A stretch of 64,000 bases of DNA from Achromobacter sp. AONIH1 (GCF_002902905.1 NZ_CP026124.1:310001-374000); one strand, 5' to 3'. Shown: positions 28,152 to 37,191, counted from the stretch's first letter. Numbers and translations are program-made. Notes: generated from the letters alone by a model not told the origin.

Positions 28152-31100
28152 CGCAAAAGTCCCATCAAGGCGATATCCCCGGACGCATATCCATAGCCGT
28201 CCCAAGGACGTGGAAACGTAACGGTCAAGGTGTATGTTCCTGGGTCCAATTGGCCGCTCAACCAGGATGCCGGCGCAATGCCGTTCAATCCGAAATTGGA
28301 AGTCCATTCCCCATGAGGGTCGTTCTCCCATCGGTAATCGCCCGAGAAGCTGTGCTTCTGCATGACGAGAATTCGGGCTGCAACATTCAGCGAAATTGAA
28401 ACCGACGCCGTCGTGATCCCCGAATAAACCCCGATCCTCATCGAAAAACTGACCGAGTTGTTCACCACGACCGCGCCACTGGCGATTCGCAGCGTATCCA
28501 CCTGCGCAATACCGATGTTCGCGGTCTTGATGTATGCATCTGTCAGCGTGGCCATCTTTGCGGTCAGGGAACCAGCATTGAGACGATCCACGTTCAGGTA
28601 GCCGGCGTTGATCTTCTCGGCGTCCAGGTTGCGAACCATCGCATTCGTGATCCTTCCCGTCCCTATCACCGCATCATTGATCACCGTCTGCCCGTTCTCG
28701 ATCACGAACGGCGTCGTGACGGCCCCATTGGCCAAGCTCAGGAAACCAAAGCGGTCGGCCAGGAAGTACACCGAGCTTTGCACCCGACCATCCGGGTTGG
28801 TGTAGGCCCCCAGCGACATGCCTGCCGCATAGACCTTGTCGTCCTTGGTGACCTGGGCCTTGACGCTCCAGGTGGCCTTGAGCTGGCCATCCAGCCCCGC
28901 CAGCGCCGTGCGCGATTCCTGCACGCCGGCGGCGGCGCCGTTGGCCACCGCCAGCGTGGTGTCCACCCGCGTGGCCAGCGCGCCGTCGGCGTCGACCCGC
29001 TCCGTCTTCTCGGCGGTGATCGCGGCGCGCGCCTGATCCAGGCCGCTGGTCAGTCCGTCGATGGTCGAGGTCAGTTCCTGCGCCAGCTGGTCCCGCTTGA
29101 TCTGGCCGTTCAGGTATTCGAGGATCTCGCTGGCCTGCCAGCTGGCCTCGCCCATCACACCCGGTCCGTCCGGATACCAGGCGCCGATCTCGCCGTTCAG
29201 GGCGACGATGCGGCCCCAGAAGAAAAAGCGCTTGCCGGCCGACAGGCCGGACAGGGTGTGCGCGTTCTGCGGAAAGGCGAAATCCCCCAGCTTGATCGCG
29301 CTGGCGCGGTCATTGGTCGGGCCGTACCAGATCTCGGTGCGCTGCGCGGTGAAGCGTCCTTCCGGAAATCCCCAGCGCAAGCCAATGCCGAACACCTGCG
29401 ATTGTGTGGCCAGCTGGGCCAACGCCGGCGGCGGCGCCAGGTCTCCCTGGAGCTGGGTCTCGGTCGTGCTGGCCCAGACCGAGGACACGTCGGCGACGTT
29501 GATGGCGCGCACCCGCGCCACGTAGGCGCCGGCGCGGATGTCGGGCAGTTCCAGCGTCAGCGAGCCGGTGCGACCGGCCTCGACCCAATCGGAATTGTCG
29601 CGGCGCCATTGCACGTGGTAGGCCACGGCGGACGGCGCGGCCGCCCATGAGATCTCGGCCACGTGGCGCGCGATGCCCTGGTCGATGACCGAGCGCGAGG
29701 CCAGCCGGATGTTCTGCGGCGCGGCCTGCACCGACGGCGGCACGACCGTGATGGGCTTGGGATCCAGCCGGGTGCCGAAGTCCACGTTGTCGAACTTGCC
29801 GGGCTCGTGCTGGATGGCGGAGATCTCGGCCACCAGCCCTTCCTTGCGCTTGACGGCAAGCACGCGGAAGGTCTGCGCCGACAGCGCCTCGGACTCCAGC
29901 GTCCACACGCACTCGGCCTGCGGCGCCTGCGAGAACGGCGCGGTGACGGTGATGTGCAGCACCGAGCCGGGCAGGCCCACCAGGTCGGCGGTCAGCTCGG
30001 TGGTGTCCACGGTGAACTCGGTATTGTCCGCGGTGAGTCTGGTGCCGACCGCTCCCGCCACCACGCGCGTTTCGGACACGCCGCTGGGCAGGTTGACGGT
30101 CAGCCGGTCGCCGGGGCGCACGCCCAGTTCCGCATCCACCGTGACCACGGTGGTCGTGGCCTCGCGGATGCGGCCGCCGATGCGGCGGCCGGCCAGATGC
30201 TGGTCGGCGACGCGGATGATGCTGCCGGGACGCACGCGGCAGGCGTCCAGGCCCACCGAGAACGTGACCGAGCGCGTTTCCAGGTTGGAGGTCAGCAGCA
30301 TCCACTTGCCGACGCGGTGCGCCTGGCCGCGCGACGTGCAGCCAAAGCCCGTGACCTCGACCTGCTGGATGCCGTAACGCGCGATGCCCTCGCGGTTCTC
30401 GACGTACTCGACCTTCTGCCGGCCCATCTCGGACAGGTCGTTCCACGACACCAGCGCCACCGTATAGCGGGTGCCCAGCGCCGAGCCCACATAGCTGAAC
30501 TTGCCGTCCACCACGTTGGCCGACGAGTAGGTATAGACCGGATCGGACGGCATGTCCGCCGCCGCGAACACCGAGGCATTGGCCCAGTACGCCATGCCTC
30601 GGAAGATGGACGCGAAGTCCTGCACCACGCGGTAGGCGTCGGCGGCCTGCTGCAGATAGACGTTGCAGGTGAAGCGCGGCTCCTTGCCGCCGAAACCGTC
30701 GTCGACCATCTCGTCGCAGTAGCGGCCGATCTGGTACAGGCCCCACTTGTCGAGCCAGCCGGCCGGCACGCGCGTGCCCAGGCCGTAGCGATCATTGCTG
30801 ATCAGGTCGTGGAAGACCCAGGCCGGGTTGTTGGTCCAGGCCAGCTTGAAGGTGCCGTCCCAGACGCCGCTGTAGCTGCGCAGTTCCGGATCGTAGTTGG
30901 CCGGCACGCGGATGATGCGGCCGCGCACGTGATAGGCGCGCGTCGGGATGCTCTGGAACTGCGAGGCGTTGATCTTGATGCCGACCACGGCCGACATGGG
31001 ATAGCGCAGCTTGGCGTCGATGACCTCGGTGACGCTGTCGATGAAGGTACGGTCGGCGATGGTGTTGCTGTTGGCATTGGGCGTGATGCGGCGCAGGCGG

Positions 31101-31738
31101 ATGCTCCAGCCCTGGCGAGCGCGCGGCAGCTCGATGCGGTGCGAGCGCATGTAGCGCTGCGTGGTCTTGCCGTCGAACGCGCTGGACAGCACTTCCTGGT
31201 AGCCGGCGCCGTCCACGCTCAGGTCGATGGCGTATTCGACGCGATAGCCGTTGATGTCGCCGTTCCCGGTGTTGGCCTTGCTCAGGCCCTCCACGCCCAG
31301 CGTGACGCGGATGGCGGATGCCTGCAGGTTGGCGAACAGCCGCGTCCAGTGCTGCGCGGCCTTCAGCTCGGCGCCGACGGCGATGGTGTTCTCGGCCGCC
31401 GGAAAGCCGGGCAACGGCTCCTGCAGCTGGGTGCCGGTGCGAAAGTCGATGGCCGCGCCGCTGAAATTCAGCGTGCCGTCGGCGTTGGCGACCGGCGTGC
31501 CGTTCAGGTAGACGTCGCGCAGCGCGTTGTCCATGCCATGCACCGGCCCGTAGATCTCGCCCTCGCCCAGCAGGTCGATGACGCGGGCATAGGCCGTGCT
31601 GTGCAGGCTGTCGCGCACTTCCACGGGCGTGCGCCCGCCGCCGCCGCCCTTGCCGCCCTTGTGGCCGGCCGGGATGGGCGCGCCATGAGAAAAGGCGCCC
31701 TCGGGCGCCTTTTTCCTGATGCGTTGTCGTTGTTTCAT
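28148..31738 (-). CDS. Tail tip / host-specificity protein J (lambda gpJ-like)
   Basis: A 1196-residue protein with the gpJ layout: Gly-rich N-terminus (HKGGKGGGGGRTPVEVRDSL), the phage tail protein domain 3 region (YDPELRSYSGVWDGTFKLAW), fibronectin-type segments around residues 690-880 and a receptor-facing C-terminal part after a helical stretch (SGLDQARAAITAEKTERVD). It forms the tail tip and decides host binding. Size is close to lambda gpJ, and no frameshift is seen. It overlaps gene I by four bases. Confidence 0.93.
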   Translation of the reverse strand: MKQRQRIRKKAPEGAFSHGAPIPAGHKGGKGGGGGRTPVEVRDSLHSTAYARVIDLLGEGEIYGPVHGMDNALRDVYLNGTPVANADGTLNFSGAAIDFRTGTQLQEPLPGFPAAENTIAVGAELKAAQHWTRLFANLQASAIRVTLGVEGLSKANTGNGDINGYRVEYAIDLSVDGAGYQEVLSSAFDGKTTQRYMRSHRIELPRARQGWSIRLRRITPNANSNTIADRTFIDSVTEVIDAKLRYPMSAVVGIKINASQFQSIPTRAYHVRGRIIRVPANYDPELRSYSGVWDGTFKLAWTNNPAWVFHDLISNDRYGLGTRVPAGWLDKWGLYQIGRYCDEMVDDGFGGKEPRFTCNVYLQQAADAYRVVQDFASIFRGMAYWANASVFAAADMPSDPVYTYSSANVVDGKFSYVGSALGTRYTVALVSWNDLSEMGRQKVEYVENREGIARYGIQQVEVTGFGCTSRGQAHRVGKWMLLTSNLETRSVTFSVGLDACRVRPGSIIRVADQHLAGRRIGGRIREATTTVVTVDAELGVRPGDRLTVNLPSGVSETRVVAGAVGTRLTADNTEFTVDTTELTADLVGLPGSVLHITVTAPFSQAPQAECVWTLESEALSAQTFRVLAVKRKEGLVAEISAIQHEPGKFDNVDFGTRLDPKPITVVPPSVQAAPQNIRLASRSVIDQGIARHVAEISWAAAPSAVAYHVQWRRDNSDWVEAGRTGSLTLELPDIRAGAYVARVRAINVADVSSVWASTTETQLQGDLAPPPALAQLATQSQVFGIGLRWGFPEGRFTAQRTEIWYGPTNDRASAIKLGDFAFPQNAHTLSGLSAGKRFFFWGRIVALNGEIGAWYPDGPGVMGEASWQASEILEYLNGQIKRDQLAQELTSTIDGLTSGLDQARAAITAEKTERVDADGALATRVDTTLAVANGAAAGVQESRTALAGLDGQLKATWSVKAQVTKDDKVYAAGMSLGAYTNPDGRVQSSVYFLADRFGFLSLANGAVTTPFVIENGQTVINDAVIGTGRITNAMVRNLDAEKINAGYLNVDRLNAGSLTAKMATLTDAYIKTANIGIAQVDTLRIASGAVVVNNSVSFSMRIGVYSGITTASVSISLNVAARILVMQKHSFSGDYRWENDPHGEWTSNFGLNGIAPASWLSGQLDPGTYTLTVTFPRPWDGYGYASGDIALMGLLR

Positions 31739-32340
31739 GCTTGGTCTTCCGAGTAGATGCCCGCGGAGATGGTGGCGCTGCCGACGAACATTTCGCCATA
31801 CAGCAGCGGCACGGGATTGCCCTGGGCCGTGGTGTTCACGGGGCCGTTGAAGTTGTAGGAAGCGCCGTTGTCCGGACCGTCGCCGACGCTCAGCATGCGC
31901 TGCTGCGGCGACAGCATCTGCGCCACGCCGTTGAGCATCATGGACGCGCCCATGGCGGCGACGGCGCTGACCCAGGTGCCGGCCTTGAAGGCCGCGGCCA
32001 TTCCACCCGAGTAGAAGGTCGCCGCCGCCAGCAGCACGGCGCCCAGGATGGTCTGGAACAGGCCGCCGCCTTTGGCCCCGGCCAGCACCGGCGCGATGCG
32101 GATGGCATCGTCGCCCACCGGCAGGCCCAGCTCGTCCTCGGCCAGGTTGCGCTTGCCCGCGAAGCAGGCGAAGCGCACGCCGCGCTCGCCGCTGTCGGCC
32201 AGCGCCTTCTCAAAACCGGGCAGCAGCGCGCACAGCGCCCTGACCGCCTCGGCCGGACTGGCCACGGCCAGCCGGTGCTCGCGGCCGAAGGCGCGGCCCA
32301 GCCAGCCGTACAGCCGCACGGTACGTATTCTTTCGATCAT
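31735..32340 (-). CDS. Tail assembly protein I (lambda gpI-like)
   Basis: A 201-residue tail assembly protein with a ubiquitin-like N-terminal part (MIERIRTVRLYGWLGRAFG, EAVRALCALLPGF) and a glycine-rich hydrophobic middle. It is placed between K and J exactly as in lambda, so this is the standard copy. A close relative lies at 26901-27509. Confidence 0.92.
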   Translation of the reverse strand: MIERIRTVRLYGWLGRAFGREHRLAVASPAEAVRALCALLPGFEKALADSGERGVRFACFAGKRNLAEDELGLPVGDDAIRIAPVLAGAKGGGLFQTILGAVLLAAATFYSGGMAAAFKAGTWVSAVAAMGASMMLNGVAQMLSPQQRMLSVGDGPDNGASYNFNGPVNTTAQGNPVPLLYGEMFVGSATISAGIYSEDQA

Positions 32341-33116
32341 GGTTGTCCTTGGTAGCGCAGCACGGCGCGGGTCGATTCGCGCCAGAAGCCGCCGTACACC
32401 ACGCGTTCGGAATCGCGTCCGTACAGGTGATGCAGCATGGCGTCCGGCAACGGGTGCAGGCCGGGGGCCTCAGCCAGGGGTTCGTCGCCCAGGAATACGC
32501 CGGCGTGGTTGGCGCGGTCCGAGCGGACCTGCATCAGCACCACATCGCCCGGCCCCAGCGCTTCATCGGCCCGCAAGGGGCGAAAGCCGGCTTCGGCGTA
32601 GTGGTCCATGTACAGGTCGCCCGGCTTGCCGGGTTCCCACCATCCGTCGTCGCGCGAAAAATCGGGCAGGACGATATCGCGCTCGCGCGCGTACCAGTCG
32701 CGCACCAGCGTGTAGCAGTCCAGCACGCCGTGCGCGAACTGGCGGCCCAGCAGCGGCGCCCGGTAGCCTTCGGGCGCGAAGCCACGGATCTCGCCGGCGA
32801 CAACATCGCCGTTCTCGGACTTCTCCACCGCCACGATGTACCAGGGCAGGCCCGACGCCTCGCAGGCGACGCGATCGGCCTCGCTGGGCGCGGCCGGCGC
32901 GTCCGGATGCGAGTGCACCACGGCCACGATGTCGCCGCTTTCCTCGGCGGCGGCGTAGTCCTCGGCCGACATCACGAAGTGCTCGGCGCTGGCCGCCGTG
33001 TTGCGGCAGGGCTGGTACCATTCGCGCCGGCCGGCCTTGAGCACCAAGCCGCAGCATTCCAGCGGATAGGCCGCCACGCCATGGTCGCGGATCGCCTGCA
33101 AGGTCTTCTTGCGCAT
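32337..33116 (-). CDS. Tail tip assembly protein K: JAMM domain plus NlpC/P60 domain
   Basis: A 259-residue two-domain protein. The N-terminal JAMM/MPN metallopeptidase motif is complete (Glu20, His68-x-His70, Ser78, Asp81). The C-terminal NlpC/P60 cysteine peptidase has Cys134 (VLDCYTLVRDWY) and His204 (ANHAGVFLG). This fusion is the hallmark of lambda gpK-type proteins, which join tail tip assembly and may cut peptidoglycan or process tip proteins. It overlaps gene I by four bases. Confidence 0.94.
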   Translation of the reverse strand: MRKKTLQAIRDHGVAAYPLECCGLVLKAGRREWYQPCRNTAASAEHFVMSAEDYAAAEESGDIVAVVHSHPDAPAAPSEADRVACEASGLPWYIVAVEKSENGDVVAGEIRGFAPEGYRAPLLGRQFAHGVLDCYTLVRDWYARERDIVLPDFSRDDGWWEPGKPGDLYMDHYAEAGFRPLRADEALGPGDVVLMQVRSDRANHAGVFLGDEPLAEAPGLHPLPDAMLHHLYGRDSERVVYGGFWRESTRAVLRYQGQP

Positions 33117-33117
33117 G

Positions 33118-33846
33118 CTAGCCCCTGATCAGGTCGGCCGACGGAAAGCCGCCGAAGTTGATGACCTCGTATTCACCGAAGCGCTTCTTGCAGTCGGACA
33201 TCAGGCCCGAGCAGCGGTCCAGCGTGGGATCGGTGACGCGGTTGCCATTGAGGTCGAACATGCGCCCGCCGGTATAGCCGCAGTAGGGGCCGCGATAGCC
33301 GCCCTTGCGCAGCCACGCGCACACGCCGGCGATGATGGGCCGGTCGGGCAGCTTCTGGCCATTGAAGTCGAGCGCGCTGGCGAGCGTGAACTCGACCACC
33401 TGCGCCGTCTCCAGCGTCTTCTGCTGCACGATCCAGATTTCCGGCGGCAGCTCTTCGCGCGGATCGGCGCTGGGGTTGCCCTCCGGGAAATTGGCGGCGT
33501 CCAGATATCTGCCCAGCGTGCGCCGCGCCACCACGCGCGCGCCCACCAGGTCGTCCAGGTGCACGCACAGCGACGAGATCACGCCGGCCAACGGCCGGCC
33601 CTGCGCATCCTGGCCGATGTTGCCCACGCGCAGCGTGGGCGAGGGCTGCTGCCCTTCGCCCACCTGCTCGAAGCCCTCGGCCTGGATGGCCCAGGGCTCG
33701 TAGCGCTGGCCCTGCCAGAAGATCGGTCCGACCTGCATATAGCCGTGGAACCGCAGGACCTCGCCGCCGATGCCGCTGGCATCCAGCTCGAACAGCTCGA
33801 CCAGCGCGCCCGGCTCAAGTTTTTGTATGTCTGCGTTGATGCCCAT
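33118..33846 (-). CDS. Minor tail protein L (lambda gpL-like, iron-sulfur)
   Basis: A 242-residue tail tip protein. Four cysteines (176, 189, 212, 219) match the position and order of those that bind a [4Fe-4S] cluster in lambda gpL, with the same 23- and 7-residue spacings for the last two gaps. I chose the ATG at 33846 (MGINADIQKLEPG) as the better family start. It lies between M and K as expected. Confidence 0.92.
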   Translation of the reverse strand: MGINADIQKLEPGALVELFELDASGIGGEVLRFHGYMQVGPIFWQGQRYEPWAIQAEGFEQVGEGQQPSPTLRVGNIGQDAQGRPLAGVISSLCVHLDDLVGARVVARRTLGRYLDAANFPEGNPSADPREELPPEIWIVQQKTLETAQVVEFTLASALDFNGQKLPDRPIIAGVCAWLRKGGYRGPYCGYTGGRMFDLNGNRVTDPTLDRCSGLMSDCKKRFGEYEVINFGGFPSADLIRG

Positions 33847-33910
33847 TTGCTCAAACTCCATCCGCGTCGCGGAAATTGCGCGCGCCCGGCCGGGTCCGCC
33901 GGCGCGCGCT

Positions 33911-34249
33911 TCAGGGGGTCACGGACTCTTCGAACGTGACCGCGATGGTGTACATGTCCGCGCCCATGGGCTGCACCGACAGCGAGCGCGCCTTGTAGCG
34001 GCCCGCCTCGCCCAGCGGCGGCGTCCACATGAAGGACTTGCCGCCGGCATGCCGGCGCACGAAATCCAGGATGGGACGCACGTAGACTTCGTTGCCCACG
34101 AATTGCAACGGCCAGGACTGCGTGACGGTATGGATGCCGTCGGCGGCCTCCTGCTCGTAGCCGTCGCCGAACTGCACGCGCAGCGTGCGGTCCTTGAACG
34201 CGCCGACGGGGTTGGGCCGGGGCGACCAGTTGAAGACTTCGAATGCCAT
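33911..34249 (-). CDS. Minor tail protein M (lambda gpM-like)
   Basis: A 112-residue protein of the phage minor tail family: MAFEVFNWSPRPNP at the start, VQFGDGYEQEAADGIH in the middle and SFMWTPPLGEAGRYKA near the end. Its place between H and L and its length match lambda gpM, a tail tip component. Confidence 0.93.
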   Translation of the reverse strand: MAFEVFNWSPRPNPVGAFKDRTLRVQFGDGYEQEAADGIHTVTQSWPLQFVGNEVYVRPILDFVRRHAGGKSFMWTPPLGEAGRYKARSLSVQPMGADMYTIAVTFEESVTP

Positions 34250-34251
34250 GC

Positions 34252-35550
34252 TCAGGCTCCCAAACGGTTGTTGCTGGCCTGCCAGGCGAGGCCGCCCTGG
34301 CGGTAGGATTGCGACATGCGCCGGTCCACCAGCTGCGTGACGTACTCGCCGATCTGCTGGCCGAACTGCTTCCAGCCCGGTTCGCCGGAATCGGAACTGG
34401 CGCTGACGTTGCCGTCCTGTACGTAGACGTTCACGGCCACGCCGCCCGCGCCGGTGCCGGCGCCACTGTCTTGTGGCAGTCCGGCGAAAGAGGCGCGGAT
34501 GCCCAGCGAGCCGTCGGCGCCGCGATGCAGCGGCATCACGGCTTCGGGGCCGGCCTCGCCCATCAGGCCCATGGGGAAGGCGGTGGCGCGACTGACGATG
34601 CCGTTGGTGAATGCGCCGCCTGTCGCGAACTTGACCGGGAAGGCCTGTGCGACGGGCTGGGAACCAAACCCGAATAGACCCATCACCGAATTGCCGATAT
34701 CCCCGAAGAATCCGCCGATGTCGCCAAGCAAGCCACCCAGCGGCCCGCCCTTGGTGAAATCACCGAACATCAGGTCCATGAGCTTGGCCGACGCGGCCGA
34801 ACTGACCATCTTCGCCACCGAGTTCAGGAACGACAGCCCCATCTTGTCGAACTTGTCGGAGACGAAGTCGTACATGCGGGTGCCCAGGATGTCCTGGATC
34901 TTGCCCGCGCCCTCGCGCGCCGAGTCGGTCAGGCTGTCGATCAGCTTGGTCATGAAGTCCGGGTCGTCCTTCTTGCCAAGCTCGCGTTCCTGCTTGTAGA
35001 GCTGCGTATCCGTCAGGCCGCCCCTGGCGTACTCGTCCCTGGCCCAGCCGAGCTTCCTGGCGTTCTCGGCGTCGCGTTCCGGATTCTTGCCGGTCACGCT
35101 GTTGATATAGGCGCGCCGTGCGCTTTCCTCGTCGTTCCAGTCGGCTTCCCTGGCCGCCGACATGAGCATGTTCTTGGTGCCCTCGTCCTCGCCCGCGAAC
35201 TTGCCGCGCGAGGTTTCGTACACCATCTTGTCCGCCGCGGAGGTCTTGCCCGACAGCGCCAGGGCGCGGTCCATGTCGGCGATGGTCTGCTCGGCCAGCG
35301 ACGACTGCCGCGCCTGCGTTTCCTTGCCCAGCAATTGCACGGACTTGCCGCGTTCGGCATTGGAGGCTTTCAGCGAGACGGCTTCGGCCTTGCCCGTCGT
35401 GCCGGCCAGACCCGCCGCCTTGTTGTAGTCGCGCATGGCCAGCGCGGCCTTCTGCATTTCGAGCGTCTGCGCCTTCAGGCTGGCGGTCGTCTGCTTCACA
35501 GCATTGTCCAAGGCCTGTTGCGCGGCGACGCTGCTTGAGTTGTTCGTCAT
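34252..35550 (-). CDS. Short tail tape measure protein H
   Basis: A 432-residue protein with coiled-coil-prone Ala/Lys/Glu-rich N-terminal half. The C-terminal block (FATGGAFTNGIVSRATAFP, GLMGEAGPEAVMPLHRG) is the conserved end of lambda gpH-type tape measures. It is about half the length of lambda gpH (853 residues). Either this tail is short or an internal part has been lost. Reading frame is continuous from the ATG at 35550. The tape measure fixes tail length and is injected with DNA. Confidence 0.88.
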   Translation of the reverse strand: MTNNSSSVAAQQALDNAVKQTTASLKAQTLEMQKAALAMRDYNKAAGLAGTTGKAEAVSLKASNAERGKSVQLLGKETQARQSSLAEQTIADMDRALALSGKTSAADKMVYETSRGKFAGEDEGTKNMLMSAAREADWNDEESARRAYINSVTGKNPERDAENARKLGWARDEYARGGLTDTQLYKQERELGKKDDPDFMTKLIDSLTDSAREGAGKIQDILGTRMYDFVSDKFDKMGLSFLNSVAKMVSSAASAKLMDLMFGDFTKGGPLGGLLGDIGGFFGDIGNSVMGLFGFGSQPVAQAFPVKFATGGAFTNGIVSRATAFPMGLMGEAGPEAVMPLHRGADGSLGIRASFAGLPQDSGAGTGAGGVAVNVYVQDGNVSASSDSGEPGWKQFGQQIGEYVTQLVDRRMSQSYRQGGLAWQASNNRLGA

Positions 35551-35608
35551 GATTTTCCACACATCATCGTGCCGTCCCCGGCCCGCACGCGGCGGGCCGG
35601 ACACGTCA

Positions 35609-35899
35609 TCAAGACCCCTTGTTGACCTTCGACAGCAGGAACGCCTTCAATGCGTCGGCGCCCGCTTCGGCGGACGGCTGCGCATCGTCGGCGTCCCAGC
35701 GCACCAGCATGTCCGTGACGCGGACCTTGGCGCCCGCCGCCTGCGCCACCACGGCGGCAAGGCTGGCGGCCAGCAGGTCGGCGCGCTCGTCGCCCAGCGG
35801 CGACTGGCGGTTGAACTCCCGCCACAGGGACAGCTCATGGGTGTCGATGGCATCCATCAACTCGCCCAGGGTGCGGCCCAGCCGAAGGGCCAGGATCAT
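35609..35899 (-). CDS. Tail assembly chaperone T part, read by -1 frameshift as GT
   Basis: A 96-residue frame (MILALRLGRTLGELMDAI...) of the DUF4035/gpT group. Its ATG overlaps the G stop codon, but the frame is open further upstream to the slip site at 35932-35938. A -1 shift there gives a GT fusion of about 255 residues whose junction reads AFQETPDLRFLMILALRLG, typical of the family. In lambda the ratio of G to GT controls tail assembly on the tape measure. Confidence 0.88.
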   Translation of the reverse strand: MILALRLGRTLGELMDAIDTHELSLWREFNRQSPLGDERADLLAASLAAVVAQAAGAKVRVTDMLVRWDADDAQPSAEAGADALKAFLLSKVNKGS

Positions 35900-36375
35900 C
35901 AGGAAACGGAGGTCTGGCGTTTCCTGGAAGGCTTTTTTGCGTGCGCGTCGGCTCCCTCCCCGAGGTTGCCCAGCTCGATCGCCTTGGCCGCCAGCATCAG
36001 ATGCGCCGGGCCGAAAGCCGCGGCCACGGCGTCCACGTCGGCGTCGCCGAAGACGCGGCGCGGGCCGGCTTCGGTCTGCTCGTACAGCGTGCGCACCAGC
36101 AGGCTGGCCGAGGCGCGGGTGTAGTCCACACCCGGCGCGTCCAGCTTGGCGCGCACGCTGTCATCGGCCTCGCCGGGCGTGACGCCCGCGGCGGCCCAGA
36201 TGGCGCGGATGTGGAACAGGTGATCGCTGGGACTGGGCGCGCGCACGATGACGCTGGCGCCGTCCCACTCGGGAACGTTCAGCGCTTCCGAGCGAAAGCC
36301 CGCCAGCGGATCGGTGACCCGGTCGCGCAGGCTGGCCGGCGCCTTGGCGCGGGCCTTGATGGACGTGTCCGTCAT
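35899..36375 (-). CDS. Tail assembly chaperone G
   Basis: A 158-residue protein (MTDTSIKARAKAPASLRDRV...) of the lambda gpG type. It lies between the tail tube gene V and the tape measure gene H, as in lambda. Near its end an A AAA AAG heptamer lies in the correct frame for a -1 slip into T. I chose the ATG at 36375; upstream residues belong to another frame of gene V. Confidence 0.87.
   Translation of the reverse strand: MTDTSIKARAKAPASLRDRVTDPLAGFRSEALNVPEWDGASVIVRAPSPSDHLFHIRAIWAAAGVTPGEADDSVRAKLDAPGVDYTRASASLLVRTLYEQTEAGPRRVFGDADVDAVAAAFGPAHLMLAAKAIELGNLGEGADAHAKKPSRKRQTSVS
35932..35938 (-). promoter_or_regulatory. Programmed -1 ribosomal frameshift site A AAA AAG
   Basis: In the G frame the codons GCA AAA AAG place the classical heptamer A AAA AAG (the dnaX-type slip site) 12 codons before the G stop codon. 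A -1 shift enters the T frame without any stop. Confidence 0.85.
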
Positions 36376-36380
36376 GGCGC

Positions 36381-36848
36381 TCAGCCTCCGTTGGCCGGGG
36401 CGTCGGTCATCTTGACGGCGCCGGTGACGCGCACGTTGAACGTGGCGGACACGACGTTGTCCAGCTGGCCTTGCCACTGGTATTGCGTGACCAGGCCCAG
36501 GAACTCGAACTTCGAGCCATCGGCGAAGGTCACGCGGAAGGCGCGGCTCTTCTTGTCGCTGCGGGCCGCGACCAGCACCTTCTGGGCGGCGTCGCCGGCC
36601 TTCCAGTTGCCGGCCATGCTGAAGGTGCCGCTGTCGTCCAGGCCCAGCGCGTATTCCTTGGCGGCGGACTTGAGCACGGTGACGTCGATCTCGGTGGTCT
36701 GGCCGCCCTGGAAGTTCGGGTCCTTGATGGTGATGGCCAGGTCGGCGTAGGTCAGGCCGGTGGCGGCCAGGTCGTTGGTGCTCGTGGTGGACACTTCCAG
36801 CTGCGTGCCCTGGGTCTGAACGAATTGCGAAACGGTAGTACCAGCCAT
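36381..36848 (-). CDS. Major tail tube protein V
   Basis: A 155-residue tail tube protein (MAGTTVSQFVQTQGTQLEV..., DLAITIKDPNFQGGQTTEID, FRVTFADGSKFEFLG). It is shorter than lambda gpV, which has an extra Ig-like domain. The RBS GGAG follows directly on a run of eight T residues of a terminator-like hairpin. No further phage gene is found upstream; the conjugative element begins there. Confidence 0.9.
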   Translation of the reverse strand: MAGTTVSQFVQTQGTQLEVSTTSTNDLAATGLTYADLAITIKDPNFQGGQTTEIDVTVLKSAAKEYALGLDDSGTFSMAGNWKAGDAAQKVLVAARSDKKSRAFRVTFADGSKFEFLGLVTQYQWQGQLDNVVSATFNVRVTGAVKMTDAPANGG

Positions 36849-36858
36849 TGCTGACTCC

Positions 36859-36884
36859 AAAAAAAACCCGCCGGAAATGGCGGG
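36859..36884 (-). terminator. Terminator-like hairpin abutting the RBS of gene V
   Basis: On the minus strand CCCGCC-ATTTCC-GGCGGG is followed by eight T residues and then GGAG, 7 bases before the V ATG. It would stop transcripts arriving from the conjugative element side. Confidence 0.7.
36861..36871. other. Candidate left attachment core of the conjugative element
   Basis: The 11-mer AAAAAACCCGC occurs here and at 63840-63850 in the same orientation. Both copies form the 3' arm and U-tract of a terminator. This could be the attL/attR core, but the match is short and lies in a common motif. Confidence 0.35.
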
Positions 36885-37004
36885 CGAAACGGAATTGCGG
36901 CCCCTGCCGCGCATCCATGAAAGAAGGACCACCGGGCCGCGCGCATGGCGATGCGCTTGCGTCACGCAAGTCGCGTGCGCCGCGGACGGAATGGTCCTGC
37001 GAAG

Positions 37005-37039
37005 AAAAAGAGGCTCCTGGGCATGCGCCCGGGAGCCTC
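37005..37039 (-). terminator. Strong terminator near the left end of the element
   Basis: A 13-base-pair stem with one G-T pair (37010-37022 with 37027-37039), an ATGC-type tetraloop and five T residues on the minus strand. Confidence 0.85.
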
Positions 37040-37191
37040 TTCGAAAACCTGTCGGAATGCCGCGATCGGCCGGCAACAAAAAAGTGCCGGTGTCAATTCT
37101 TTCGCGCAAATCAAGAAGGACTTGAAACCGTATATGGGACAGTAGGTTAGCTCCTTTCGGGGCCGCTTAGAAGAAGAGCGGCGTTGTCGGC

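Noticed and set aside
29663-31756. A 697-codon plus-strand frame opposite tail gene J
   Set aside because: Antisense of a clear gpJ gene with GC-driven openness; no motif or start signal supports it.
36945-37145. A 66-codon plus-strand frame at the left end of the element
   Set aside because: Its tail looks protein-like, but it runs across a strong minus-strand terminator, has no RBS and no known relative.
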